Shown: one piece after another, positions 1 through 9,655 of the stretch
How positions within the stretch are numbered: position 1 is the stretch's first letter
How the letters are laid out: each line of letters starts with the position of its first letter
Source of the DNA: Chara braunii
Taxonomy: Eukaryota; Streptophyta; Charophyceae; Charales; Characeae
Direction of reading: 5' to 3'
Length of the DNA: 45,607 nucleotides
Assembly (NCBI GenBank): GCA_003427395.1
Contig: BFEA01000143.1
Span: forward strand, 1,531,026-1,576,632
Position numbers and translations under genes: made by a program
The notes under the pieces: generated by a model
What the model saw: only the letters and a program-made list of their open reading frames with translations
Told to the model about the DNA's origin: nothing
Databases searched by the model: none

Positions 1-438
1 TTGCACGTACAGACACACCCTTACCCAAACAGACATGACATACACATCTCCTGGTGAACAGGTAAGTCTTTTGACAATGCCCTTTGCCTTAGTTTTAAAT
101 ATGCCTGTTGATAGAGAACTTGACCTTTGACCTGCTTTCACGTTTCTGAGCTCTGACAAGATACCTTTTCACAATGCTTTACTTTTTCAAGGCCCGTGCT
201 GCTTTATTTTTACAAGGCCTGAGGCCTATATCGGGTAAAGGCCCTTTTAATGACTTCTTTTTTCCCCTTTTTTTTGTTTGCTAATCTTCTGTGTATCATT
301 CCAATTATAGCGGACATCCAGAAGAGAACAGGGTCCAGGGTCCTAAGCATTAATAATTTAATAGTATTTAATACATTTCTTTTGTCAAAAATGAAAAAAA
401 AGCATCCACTGAATTTGACCTCTGATGCCGTTTTTCAG
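1..438 (+). other. Upstream intron of the histidine kinase (3' part)
   Basis: No coding signal is visible here. The stretch ends in a pyrimidine run followed by AG at 437-438, a good splice acceptor for the exon starting at 439. The earlier exons, which would carry the sensor, HisKA and the N-terminal ATPase region, must lie left of the window. A donor-like CAG/GTAAGT at 59-67 has no compatible reading frame. Confidence 0.6.
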
Positions 439-481
439 GTTTGGCGGAACGGGGCTTGGTCTACATATAGCTCGTTCTCTG
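439..481 (+). CDS. Hybrid histidine kinase, 43-nt exon encoding the ATPase G2 box
   Basis: The exon encodes FGGTGLGLHIARSL, the G2-box glycine-rich loop of the HATPase_c domain, which closes over ATP in histidine kinases. It is bounded by a pyrimidine-AG acceptor at 437-438 and a GTAAGA donor at 482. The first base completes a codon begun in an upstream exon, most likely Lys or Arg as in related kinases (inference). The exon ends on a complete codon, so the next intron is phase 0. The following exon starts with IRRMGGSI, which is what follows the G2 box in this family (usually VELMGG). The join is therefore in frame and leaves no residues missing. The preceding N and G1 boxes are outside the window. 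Confidence 0.88.
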
Positions 482-488
482 GTAAGAA

Positions 489-504
489 TCTCTCTCTCTC
501 TCTA

Positions 505-565
<61 letters not shown>

Positions 566-605
566 CTATCTCTCTATCTATCTATCTATCTATCTATCCA
601 TCCAT
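489..605 (+). repeat. CT then TCTA microsatellite
   Basis: A short CT run changes into about 25 TATC/TCTA units with a CTCTC interruption near 565. It begins 7 bp after the kinase splice donor. The overlapping Ser/Leu/Tyr/Ile-rich open frames are repeat translations, not genes. Confidence 0.95.
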
Positions 606-1560
606 CCAGAATTTTATTGCAGATTCGGGGTCCTCTTGCCGAGCACAGGAGGACCCCGCCTTCAAAAAAAAAAAAAAAAAATTCTGGGCTTTTTTTTTGC
701 CGGCCCAGTTTGCCCCTGCGGCCCACCCGGCCGGGCGGCGTCCGTACTCAGTTTTTTTTGTCTTTTGCATAAGGCGCTTAGTGTGCACTACCAGACATGC
801 CCGTATCTTCCCACAATAAAACGCTTAGTGCATTCCTTCCCGAAATAAAGAACATCTGAAAAAAAAGCGAAAAAAAATCCTACTTTCACAAAGGAAACAG
901 TGCCCGTCAGAACGGGCACCTGCAAAAGAAACCGAAATCTTTTTGTTTTTTTTTAATTTTTTGTTTTCTTTCCTTCTTGTTTTTGGCAGAAGGGCGTGAC
1001 AGTGTCCTTTTAATGCCCCAGTACCTTACCAGGATTGGGTGTTTTGTACATTCCAGCAAAAAGCAAACAACAACAAAAGGGAAAAAAAACAAAAACCCAA
1101 TGTGTCCCATCAAAATGCAAAGACCCAAAAAACAAAAACTGATAGTGAGAGATTGTTTTGTCGGAGTTGCACCGACGAATCAAGAGGCTGAACCCTCGAC
1201 AGTCTGCGGTATGGCCGTATTGATGGCTTGGGTCATGAACCCTTTGACCCTTGTTGACGGCAGACTGTCCACAAATGTAACATAGCAGCTGGTAACAACT
1301 CAGGGAAGCACGAGGCAACATTGTCGAGGCAGCACGACTGCAAAACGCCAAAATCAGAAACACACACATGCATGGCCCATTGGTACACCAGGGTGCTGCT
1401 TTTCTGCAAATGACTTAAGAGTTTAAACGTTGGTAGACTCTATACTCTTGTAAGATTTGTGGGCCGTTTTTCTCCTAGAGTACCACTCTTTTTGTGGATG
1501 AACATGCTGTTTGGTCTCTTGATGGTCAGCCACTCGTAATGGCTTGCTTTGCATTGGATA
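606..1560. other. Non-genic intron sequence with hairpins and poly-A/T runs
   Basis: No gene is seen. There is a perfect 9-bp stem (GGGGTCCTC ... GAGGACCCC) near 628-658, directly followed by an 18-nt A run. A perfect 8-bp stem with a CAGA loop lies at 900-919 (GTGCCCGT/ACGGGCAC). The base composition swings between A/T homopolymers and GC-rich blocks, suggesting an old non-autonomous repeat. Segment 1280-1345 resembles the CAGC-rich sequence near 33.7 and 43.2 kb. Confidence 0.5.
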
Positions 1561-2593
1561 TCGCAATAACCTGTTAATTATGCCTCGTAACCTGTCTAAG
1601 GGCCCCAGGTCTGACGTCGGCTTAGGCTGCTCTACGTAGAGACAGGACCCCAAATGTGTGGAATTAGGGGCCCTGCACCAGACAGTTGACTAAAAGTCAA
1701 CTGTACACCACCCTCAGTCAAAGTCACCATGGACCCAGCCCAAGCCGCCCGTCAGACACATGCACTTGTTTGTATGCAGGTACTAAGACAGCATTCAGGC
1801 CAAGTGGAAGTCTGCAACTGTATGGGATCCGGGTCGTCGACTGCGAGTCAATCTCAGCCACCGTGGGTGGGAGACCTGAGGCAGGTCTACCCGGCCAAAT
1901 GCTACATAAGAGCCTGCCTTCGGGGAGTCGACATTCAGTCTTGCTACTTGACGCTGGGTGGACGCTGGCTAGACGCTGGCACTGTGGACAACGACGTGAG
2001 ACTGCTTGCTTGCTTGCTGGCGGCTCCCTGTCTTGGCGCCAGCCTCTGCTGACGTGGTGCAAGCCACGCTGTCTTCGACATTGCTGATGTGGCCCATGCC
2101 ACTCTGTCTTCATTGCTGACGTGGCATTTGCCACACTGTCTTCATTGTTGAGTTGGACACGACAAGGAGGGAGATCGAGATCTGTGGATGATAGAGGAGG
2201 GGATACTTACCTGCTGGTGATGTCAATACTGTACGCTGCTGAACGTCTTCACGGGAGAACTGTGCCATGTGGCACGTTGATGTGATCAGGACCTGTCAGG
2301 CTCGTTATTGGACACTGTTTGCTGACGTGGGGTCGAGCGGGAAGCCCAGAGAAGAAGAGGGAAATGTTGGGCTACTATCTCTGTGGTCATTGACGGATAC
2401 TATCTCCGTGGTCATTGATGGATACTATATCTTCCACCCTCTAAATTGTCTATTCCCCCTCTCCTCTCTTTGTCCATTGGCTACGAGACATTGTATTACA
2501 GATCACATTCATGATTATTGGAGACATTATTCAGCGATGAGTTTTCTTGTACTTCAACACTTGACGAGTATCTTCACGACTGGGTACATTACA
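1561..2593 (+). repeat. 5' LTR of element A
   Basis: This repeats 9656-10324 in direct orientation and matches, inverted, 10375-11538. It begins with a degraded form of TGCAATAACC and ends in CATTACA, directly before a primer-binding site. It has a perfect hairpin ACAGTTGACT-AAA-AGTCAACTGT near 1680-1705, a TATA-like CTACATAAGA near 1900, and tandem units carrying GTGGC-NNNN-GCCAC stems near 2053-2140. Confidence 0.85.
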
Positions 2594-2610
2594 ATTTGAT
2601 ATCGGAGCTT
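2594..2610 (+). other. Primer-binding site of element A (initiator tRNA-Met type)
   Basis: The sequence ATTTGATATCGGAGC directly follows the LTR end and is a mutated version of TGGTATCAGAGC, the complement of the 3' end of initiator tRNA-Met used by plant LTR elements. The inverted sister copy (10359-10374) reads TTTGGTATCAAAGC. Confidence 0.75.
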
Positions 2611-4175
2611 ACCTTCTTCGTCGCGGTCTGCTGTCAGGCGCCACATGGTGTCCAGGTAAGTGGGCAGTGCCGCGTGTGAATGGAAAGAAACGTGTTTGTT
2701 AACGTGTGCGATTATTATTGCGAGACTAGACATTGACTGCCACGTGTGCGCGCACGCTTGCTTGAAGATGATGACGTGGACACCTTGTAGAGAAGACGGC
2801 AACATTGCTTACGTGGCGCCTTGTTACTGACCTGGCGATCAGATACCGGCAAGATCATCGTTGGATGCGGGCTGACGTGGCGCTCATGGAAGAGAGAGAG
2901 AGAGTGGGGAATCAGGACTGCGGACATGGCACGCTGCCTACGTGGCATGGCGCAGGGGTGATGACGTGGCATCCTAAGTATCCCCGCGGTCGTGACCGCG
3001 GGCCATTTGACCGCACGCGGTCGGCATCCCGACCGCAGCGGGCGGCGGCCGCGGCCAAGTGCGGTCGAAAACCCCCGACATTTTTAAATCCTGGGATAAT
3101 AGGCCAAAAAAAAAAAAAAAAAAAAAAGGGGTTGTAGGTTTTTGTGCGCTCTACAACCGTATATTTTTAGTTTTATTTTTGGACTTCTTTTTCGATTTAA
3201 AAAAAATGAAAAACAGGAATCCCTCAGGCAAAAGTCCTTCACTTTATTCTTTTAGTAAGAAAAATAAAGGATTTTGTTTGATTTTTATCTCAAATTTGGT
3301 AACGAATTTTGATATGACCCCAAGGCAACAGTTGTTCAGGTTATTTTTGGGCATAACATGTATTTGTTTCAGATTTTTCTGAATTCGTTTTTCTTCTTCT
3401 TTTTTTTCTCATGACCGCGACCTCGCGGCCGAGACTGCGGTCCGCGGTCGTGCCCGCAGCGACCGCGACCGCGGAGGATTCATAGAATCCTAGTATTGGC
3501 AGGGTATTGTCTGACGTGGCACGTACCTGTGTCTCGACTTACCTGCTGACGTGGCGCTCCACACTCCAGCGGTACTTCGATCTGACGTGGCATACCAGCG
3601 ATGGATGCTCAGGCAGTTGGCGCGTTGCTGACGTGGCAACCTTCTTGACGGCCTATTGGTCATTGAATGCCTGATGTGGCAACTCCACGGAGGTGCTGCG
3701 TTGGCATGCCAGGGTGACATGTGGCAGCGGACGTGCCCTGCCGTTGGTGAGAAGTTGATACTTGCGCTTGTGTGCTGGCGGGCGGTACAGCTTCACGATT
3801 GGTTGTAGTGGCACGCGCCGGATTGGTCACTGCAGATGGTGTAGCCGAAGAGGAAAGGATGTTGACAATCGATTGTTGTTGTTGTGTTGGCTGACTTACT
3901 CACTCGTCTTGGCTGTTATGTGGTTGCCGTGCATGATCACCTGTGTTGTTGTGTCTTGATCACACTGGTCGTGGCTGCGGTACCTGTACACTCTCGTTAG
4001 GACGTCGTCAAACATAGGACAGAACAAAAATTAGAAATAGGAAATATTCAAAATTTGTTCCTTGATTATTTTGTTTATTTTCTTTCCTTGCTGTAGTATA
4101 TTGAAACCGGGTGTGGCCATGGAATTTATTATTGTCTTGTAATTATTTATTCTGCGACAGACACACCTTGCGAAA
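2611..4175 (+). promoter_or_regulatory. Leader of element A with repeated TGACGTGGC motifs
   Basis: There is no coding region. The motif NTGACGTGGC or a close variant recurs near 2772, 2809, 2874, 2938, 2962, 3512, 3547, 3581, 3629 and 3671, with further copies in the LTR near 2053, 2119 and 2323. ACGT-core motifs of this type (G-box/ABRE-like) are bZIP-factor binding sites in plants; binding here is inference. The segment between the two clusters is a foldback element. The final 450 bp (3730-4175) show nothing further. Confidence 0.5.
2978..3486. mobile_element. Non-autonomous foldback/TIR element with GACCGC-rich ends
   Basis: About 80 bp of GC-rich sequence at the left (CCGCGGTCG, GACCGC and GCGGTCG repeats) and about 70 bp at the right are inverted relative to each other. 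They enclose an AT-rich core with a 21-nt A run. ATCCTAAGTAT (2971) and ATCCTAGTAT (3487) flank it and could be a target duplication, but they do not abut the inverted ends exactly. No transposase is encoded. It splits the TGACGTGGC array of the host leader, so it probably arrived later. Confidence 0.6.
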
Positions 4176-5975
4176 ATGCCTTTCATCTGGAAATGTTTGA
4201 GTGCTTCCATTCTCATGAGATTTATACCCCTCTTCTTCTACCCCATCACTCTCACATTGTTTGATGATGAGGAGGAGGGAGTGTTGCGGACACGTAGTCA
4301 AACTAACAAGAGACAACAGCTAATGCTGACTCGTCCTCGTACGTTGCTTGCTGAAGTACAAAATGCTGGCCCTGAAGCTAGACAACATGTAAGCTTGTTC
4401 GATTTCCGCGCGGCAGAAACCGAACTACAGCAAGTTGATACAGTTGCCCAGATGATGGAGACCAGCAGGAGGGTACATGACACTATCAATCAAGCGTGAA
4501 TAGCACTTGATCGATATGTGGCTGAGCAGTATGCGAAAATAGCTGATCAAGGAGAGGACAAAGAAGGAAAGAGGGAAGAAATGAAGGAGCCTGAATTGTC
4601 TGAAGAGATAATGGAAGGTAATATCAAACAACTGGAAGATGCATTGAATGCAAAGAGAAGAAAGATGGAAGAATACCGGAGGATGAAAATGGAGAAAGAA
4701 CAACAAGAGAAAAAAGTAGAGGAAATCAGATAACGATTTATATTTGAGGGAACAGAGACTGACCTTGCATCTGTCTTGAACAACATGATGGCGTATCTAG
4801 CCCACCTTGAAATGAAAATTGACAACAGCACCGCCACATGGCAGACGGTGACTAGACTTGTGAAGGGAAGGGAAAAGACAAGGTGGTGGTCGAGGAGGAG
4901 GCCAATGGGGGAGAAGAAAAGAAAGAACTCCAGGAGAAACTAATGAAAGATGCAATGAAGAAAGTGACACCGGAAAGACCAGAGAGTTTCAAGAAAGAAC
5001 TTGAGAAACTGGCAGAAAAGAAAGAAGAGCCCGCCACGAAAGAACCGGCCAAGGAAGTAGAAAAACCGAAAAGGAAAGAAAAAGTGAAGATGAAACTTCC
5101 TTTCACCTACAATGGAAAGCGAGGGGAACACTTGTTGCTCTGGATCGCGGAAATCTAGACCTATTGTAGTACTGCACCGGTAGAGCCGAAAACCCAGGGG
5201 CTTTCACTACCTCATGTTTGGGTGAGGTAGCAAAATAATGGGTATTGTCTGAAGCCAACGCTGCTGGTTTTGAAGACATTGGGGAGTAGGTTAAAACATT
5301 GACCCTCAAGGAATTTCTCCAAAAGATAAGGAGGGATTCCTTAACAAAACGACGGTCGACAAGGCCTTTGATGAGCTCACTACCATAAGGCAAAAGCGTT
5401 GGACGGCAATGTCTCGTGAAGTTGATCGCTTGTTGCAGGTACCTGGTCTGAACTTGCAGGATAATCAAATCCTCTACATCCTCTCACGAGCATTGCCATA
5501 ACCCATCCGAGGGCATCTCGTCGGTGAGGCGAAATCCGGTAAGTACAATTATAGGCAGTTTCGTGACCTCGTGCTCCAGAGAGAGCAATTGACTGCACAG
5601 GTAAATCAGTGGTAAAGAATGGTCTGGTTGGCAGGTACGGTAAGCGTGGCGGCAGAAGCAACAGGATCACACGCTTGTCGTCGTCAAAGACGACACGATG
5701 GAGAAGCTACCCCTTGATGAGGCCGAGGGAGGAGGAGGTGGCAACAGTGAGTCAGGAAAGGGTGACGTCACTGCTGCGGTGACCAACAAGGGAGGTACTA
5801 GTTCTTGGAGTAAGAAAAGAAGAGACTACGCTCCTTTCCAGAGCACCCCGACATTGTAGCCAGTAGGCCTTGGGAAAAGATGGGACTATCTTGAGAGGAA
5901 TGGCAGGACCGGATGAATAATAAGCAGTGCCTTAAGTGTGGCACTGCAGGGCACATCATAGCATGGTGCCCACTC
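4176..5975 (+). pseudogene. gag: gag polyprotein of element A (broken)
   Basis: Fragments in shifting frames follow the order of a Ty3/gypsy Gag. First comes a charged, glutamate/lysine-rich coiled-coil-like N-terminal region (4266-5095). Then comes a capsid domain beginning near LPFTYNGKRGEHLLLWIAE (about 5097), which continues through AFDELTTIRQKRW and DRLLQVPGLNLQ (5360-5460) to the KYNYRQFRDL segment (5545-5580). Last is a zinc knuckle CLKCGTAGHIIAWC near 5930-5971 with all CCHC ligands intact. Gag packages element RNA into virus-like particles. In-frame stops at 4498, 4732, 5157 and 5501 and several frameshifts rule out a functional product. The start codon is uncertain; 4176 is only the first in-frame ATG. 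Confidence 0.8.
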
Positions 5976-6224
5976 ATTCGGAACCCAAAAGGGAGCAGCC
6001 AGTAGGAGTAGCATCTGCTCCTACTGAGTTTAGGGGTTCAGTTGAAGGTAAGGCGCTGATCACCCCTTTCAACCCCTCGACTCGTATGGCAGAGGATGAC
6101 TCTTCTTCGACCCGTCGTCCGGAACACCCGGACACGGTCTTATATTTTGTCTCTCTGGACGATTCCCTGAACGAACTTGGAGATGAAGTTCATGGGCTAA
6201 GAAAGCAGAGTCCAAGGGTGAGTT

Positions 6225-6520
6225 AATGATCACAGACATTGATATAGCACGCACGCGAATGGGTGCCTTGTTAGATGTAGGATTGACGCGGTCCTATATC
6301 TCAGAGAAGGCAATTCGTAAATTGCATCTGGGAATGAAGGTAAAGTACTTAGAGCACAATCACTGTCACTCAACATGTTCGTGTCAAATGTTACTTTAGG
6401 ATTAAGGAAGGAAAGAAGATCTTGCATGAGGATTTTTTCCTAATTGAAAAAAAACTACCCTTTGACATGATTTTGGGGATGGATTGGCATGAGGAAGCCG
6501 ACGCAAAAGTCAGGTTCAAG
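6225..6520 (+). pseudogene. Aspartic protease domain of element A (broken)
   Basis: The reading ALLDVGLTRSYIS (about 6260-6300) aligns with the retropepsin-like active site, usually ALLDSGATRSYIS. The catalytic aspartate is kept but the following Ser/Thr of the D-[ST]-G motif is Val, which should abolish activity. The flap and C-terminal part continue after a frameshift as LPFDMILGMDWHEEADAKVRF (6449-6511), the typical end of plant Ty3/gypsy proteases before the RT linker. The enzyme would have cut the Gag-Pol polyprotein. Confidence 0.78.
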
Positions 6521-6821
6521 GAAACGACTGTAAAATTAAAGGATGAAAAGTCCAAACTTCGAGATATAAAATTGTATCACAGGTGTGACTCTGACTTGAC
6601 ATTGTCTTTTTGTTGTACAAGTTACCCAGACTTCAGATCGATGGTCTCGAAAAAGAAGTTGGATCAGGATGTGATTATGGTGCTCGTCAAACGAGTAGGT
6701 GAATGTTCCTCATCTTCTCCTCCTTCTATTGAGAAAATACTTCACAAATATAAAAACTTGCAGACTGGGTCAACGGGTATTACTGAGCGTGCTATTAAGC
6801 ACACTATTGAGATTATTACCG

Positions 6822-7735
6822 GTAACAAGATTCCTAAAGGTCCCATCTGTCGTATGTCTCCCAAGGAACTTGTGGAATTAAAGAAACAACTGCAAGAACT
6901 AAACTGACAAAGGATGGATTCGCCCAAGTTCATCTCCTTATGGTTAAAGGTAAATTGCCTGCCTTCCAAGCAGGGGATATGGGTTCGATTCCCGTTATCC
7001 GCAATTGCGATTTGATGAAAAAAAAATTGAGATAAATAAAATGCGCGTAGCTCATGTCTTATTTGTGCCCAAAAAGGAAAAGGTAAACTTGGACTTTGTA
7101 TTGATTATCGAGGGTTGAATGCCATCACTGTCAAAAACGCAGAACCACTTTCACGCATTGACGACCTGCTCGATCAGTTGCAGGGATGCCGATACTTTAG
7201 TAAGATTGATCTCAAGTCAGGGTACCACCAGGTCGAGGTGGCTTTTGAGGATCAACACAAGACAACTTTCTGAACCAGGTATGGTCACTACGAGTTCGTG
7301 GTTATGCCTTTCGGATTGACTAATGTTTCTGCTACCTTCCAAAGGTCTATGAATGAATTGTTTCATCAATGGCTGGATCAGTTCGTAGTTGTCTATCTTG
7401 ATGATATTCCAGTATATAGTAAAACACTAGAGGATCACGAAAAACACATACGAATGGTTCTTCAGAAGTTGCACGAAGGCAATTTCAAACTGAATCCTAC
7501 GAAGTTTGAGTTTGCTAAGCCAGTGTTATACTTAGGGCATATAGTAAACGAAGAGGGAATAAGGCCTAAAGAGACAAAAATAACAACAATTCGAGATTGG
7601 CCCCAACCCAAGATTGTTACTGAACTCAAATCTTTTCTAGGACTTGCAAGTTATTATAGGAAGTTCGTAAGGAACTTCTTTTTGACAGAGGCTCCGATGA
7701 GAAAACTCCTTAAGGGAAAAAAACCTTGGTTGTGA
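6822..7735 (+). pseudogene. Reverse transcriptase domain of element A (broken, with insertion)
   Basis: The domain starts with the linker RMSPKELVELKKQLQEL (about 6852-6902) and KGWIRPSSSPYG (6909-6944). An inserted block of about 105 bp, carrying a tRNA-Gly-like sequence, interrupts it, and it resumes at VLFVPKK (about 7055). The palm follows as LCIDYRGLNAITVKN, KIDLKSGYHQVE and FVVMPFGLTN. The catalytic YLDD box is intact in VVYLDDIPVYS (about 7390-7420), followed by LGHIVNEEGI and SFLGLASYYRKF. A stop at 7272 and a frameshift near 7085 also break the frame. RT copies element RNA into DNA primed by tRNA. Confidence 0.88.
6940..7003 (+). pseudogene. tRNA-Gly(UCC)-like fragment inside the RT of element A
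   Basis: The block contains D-arm-like GGTTAAAGGTAAA, an anticodon arm CCTGC-CTTCCAA-GCAGG with anticodon TCC, a T arm ATGGG-TTCGATT-CCCGT, and a 3' acceptor strand TATCCGC. It resembles organellar trnG(UCC). The 5' acceptor strand that should read GCGGATA is absent: the upstream bases belong to the RT coding sequence (SSPYG). The fragment is therefore 5'-truncated and fused at TATGG, a short stretch shared by both. About 45 bp of AT-rich sequence follows before RT resumes. Confidence 0.7.
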
Positions 7736-7765
7736 GACAAAGATTGTGAGTCTTCTTTTAAGAAG

Positions 7766-8329
7766 TTGAAAAATGTACTGACTCATTACCCTGTCTTAAA
7801 AATTGTTGACCCTTTTCTCCCTTTCATTGTCACCACTGATGCAAGTCAATACGAAATTGGGGTTGTGCTACAGCAAGACGATGGTAAGGGATATAACCCT
7901 ATCAAGTTGATGTCTAGAAGACTTTCGTTTGAGAAAGTGGTCAACTCCACCTACGAAAGGGAATTGTATGCCTTGGTTGCTGCACTGGACACATAGAAAC
8001 ACTACATGCTAGGGAGACACTTCACTGTTTACTCAGACCACTCTACCCTGAAGTGGATTAAAACCCAACCTAGACTCACTGGCAAGTTAGGGAGATGGTC
8101 CGCTTTCATTGACACGTTTGACTTTGAACTTAAGACAATCAAAGGAAAGTTTAATGTGGTTGCGGATGCTTTGTCCAAACGTGCTGATTTTTTTGGAATT
8201 GTTGTTTCCTATCTCGATATTGGGAATGAACTGAAAGAGCAAATTCGTAGGGGTTATGCAGACGATCCTATATGGAGTCCTATTATTGTAACCCTACAGA
8301 GGAACCCCGAACTTTTTCCTGAATATTGA
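7766..8329 (+). pseudogene. RNase H domain of element A
   Basis: All four acidic catalytic positions can be seen: Asp in IVTTDASQYEIG (about 7825-7860), Glu in TYERELYALVAALD (7951-7994), Asp in VYSDHSTLKWIKTQ (8027-8070) and Asp in VVADALSKRADF (8158-8192). One stop (TAG at 7994-7996) splits the domain into two open segments. RNase H removes the RNA template during reverse transcription. It follows RT directly, as in all Ty3/gypsy Pol proteins. Confidence 0.85.
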
Positions 8330-9226
8330 ATGATTGATGGTTTACTCTTCTTTACTGATAAGACCGAAGAAAGACTCTGTATTCCTCACAAAGAACAAAT
8401 TAAAAGTCTAATTATTGGGGAATGCCATGATACTTAGGGACACTTCGATTTCAAGAAGATATGTAAGAGAACGCTTTGAATGGAAAGGGATGAAAGAAGA
8501 TGTGCTAACCTATGTGCGGACTTGTCTTGTTTGGAAGAGGAATAAGCCTTCTTATGAAAATCCACTAGATCACTACCTATTCCAAGTGAGCCAATTGAAT
8601 CTATTTTCATTGCCTTTACGAGGCTCACAAAGAGCCGAAATGGCAATAGCCAGGTAATGGTTATTGTAGATCGATTCTCAAAATATGCTATGTTCATTCC
8701 TTTACGAGTTGAAGCTAAAGACTGAACTGGTCATCCAAAAATTCCAGATGTGATGGATTTCGGAATATGGATTTCCAAAGACCATCGTCTCTGATAGGGG
8801 AGCACAATTCACTGGTCTACAATGGCAAAAGTTGATGGAAGCCTATGGCACTAGATTGACCATGCCGTTAGGTAGACACCCTGAAACGAATGGCCAAACA
8901 AAACAAATAAACCGTCTGTGCTAGCAACTTTTGCGTATGTATGTCTGACCCAATCAAGTAGATTGGGATGAGAACTTACCTAAAGTTGTTAGTGCATATA
9001 ATAACAACATACATATTATTGCTGGAAGAACACCAAATGCATTACACAAAGGTTGAAAACCTAGGTGCCCCATTGATGCTCTAACCCGGGACCAGATCCA
9101 AAGGTTACCCCCAAAAACTCGTGAACCTGCAGAAGATTGAGCAGGACGGCAAGCATCATCGGCCATCGCAGTTTCAAGAAGGTGATCTTGTATGAATGAA
9201 GTCTAAAAAGTTTTCCTTGGAAGAGA
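8330..9226 (+). pseudogene. Integrase zinc-binding and core region of element A (heavily decayed)
   Basis: Recognisable pieces lie in several frames: an HHCC-like N-terminal segment (ECHDT*GHFDFKK, about 8420-8455, then CLVWKRNKPSYENP with one expected Cys replaced), the core start VMVIVDRFSKYAMFIPL (8657-8707), and the remains of the second catalytic block (TIVSDRGAQFT near 8787-8820) and third block (ETNGQTKQINR near 8883-8920). Stops and indels every 50-150 bp show long neutral decay. Integrase would have inserted the cDNA. Confidence 0.7.
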
Positions 9227-9655
9227 ATGTATCTAAAAAATTGTTGTCTGTCTATTATGGGCTCTGGGAAGCTCAAGGTGATTAGGGATGCAGACGGACC
9301 TTCCTACCGAATTGATGTACCCCCACACCTTAAGACATATTATGTCTGTCATGCATCTAAACTTTTGCCTTATGTAGAGGGAGATGAGTTTCCTAACAGA
9401 CCATCTATGTTCCCACCTTCCATGAATGGAGGCTATGAATTTGAAAAGATTCTGGAACATGGCTACTTCTCTACTGATGGCAGAGGAAGACCGCAAAAGC
9501 AGTACAAGGTAAAGTTCAAGTCTCAACCTCCATCTGAAGCTAAATGGTTTACTAAGAAAGAACTACCTACTGCTCCTGATATTATTGTTGCATATGAATG
9601 CGGGAGAAAGCTAATGTATTTTTGCGATGGAACTCGAAAATTGGGCCGGCAGGAA
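9227..9655 (+). pseudogene. Integrase C-terminus with chromodomain-like tail, element A
   Basis: An open frame runs through LKVIRDADGPSYRIDVPP and HASKLLPYVEG, the GPY/F-type and linker region of Ty3/gypsy integrases. A chromodomain-like segment follows: YEFEKILEHGYFSTDGRGR, then QYKVKFKSQPPSEAKWF and TAPDIIVAYE. The matching segment of element B has the same layout. Chromodomains of this clade are known to guide integration to marked chromatin; that role here is inference. The frame reads on into the 3' LTR. Confidence 0.72.

Noticed and set aside
1-67. CAG/GTAAGT at 59-67 as the donor of the preceding kinase exon
   Set aside because: The exon at 439 needs two bases carried over. The only matching frame upstream of 61 has a stop at 36-38, and the conceptual peptides do not resemble an ATPase domain.
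250-848. Open frames across the TCTA repeat (up to 189 codons)
   Set aside because: They are translations of a microsatellite and homopolymers. Only the 43-nt exon inside them is supported.
6932-7003. A functional tRNA-Gly gene
   Set aside because: The 5' acceptor strand is missing and replaced by RT coding sequence, so a cloverleaf cannot close.
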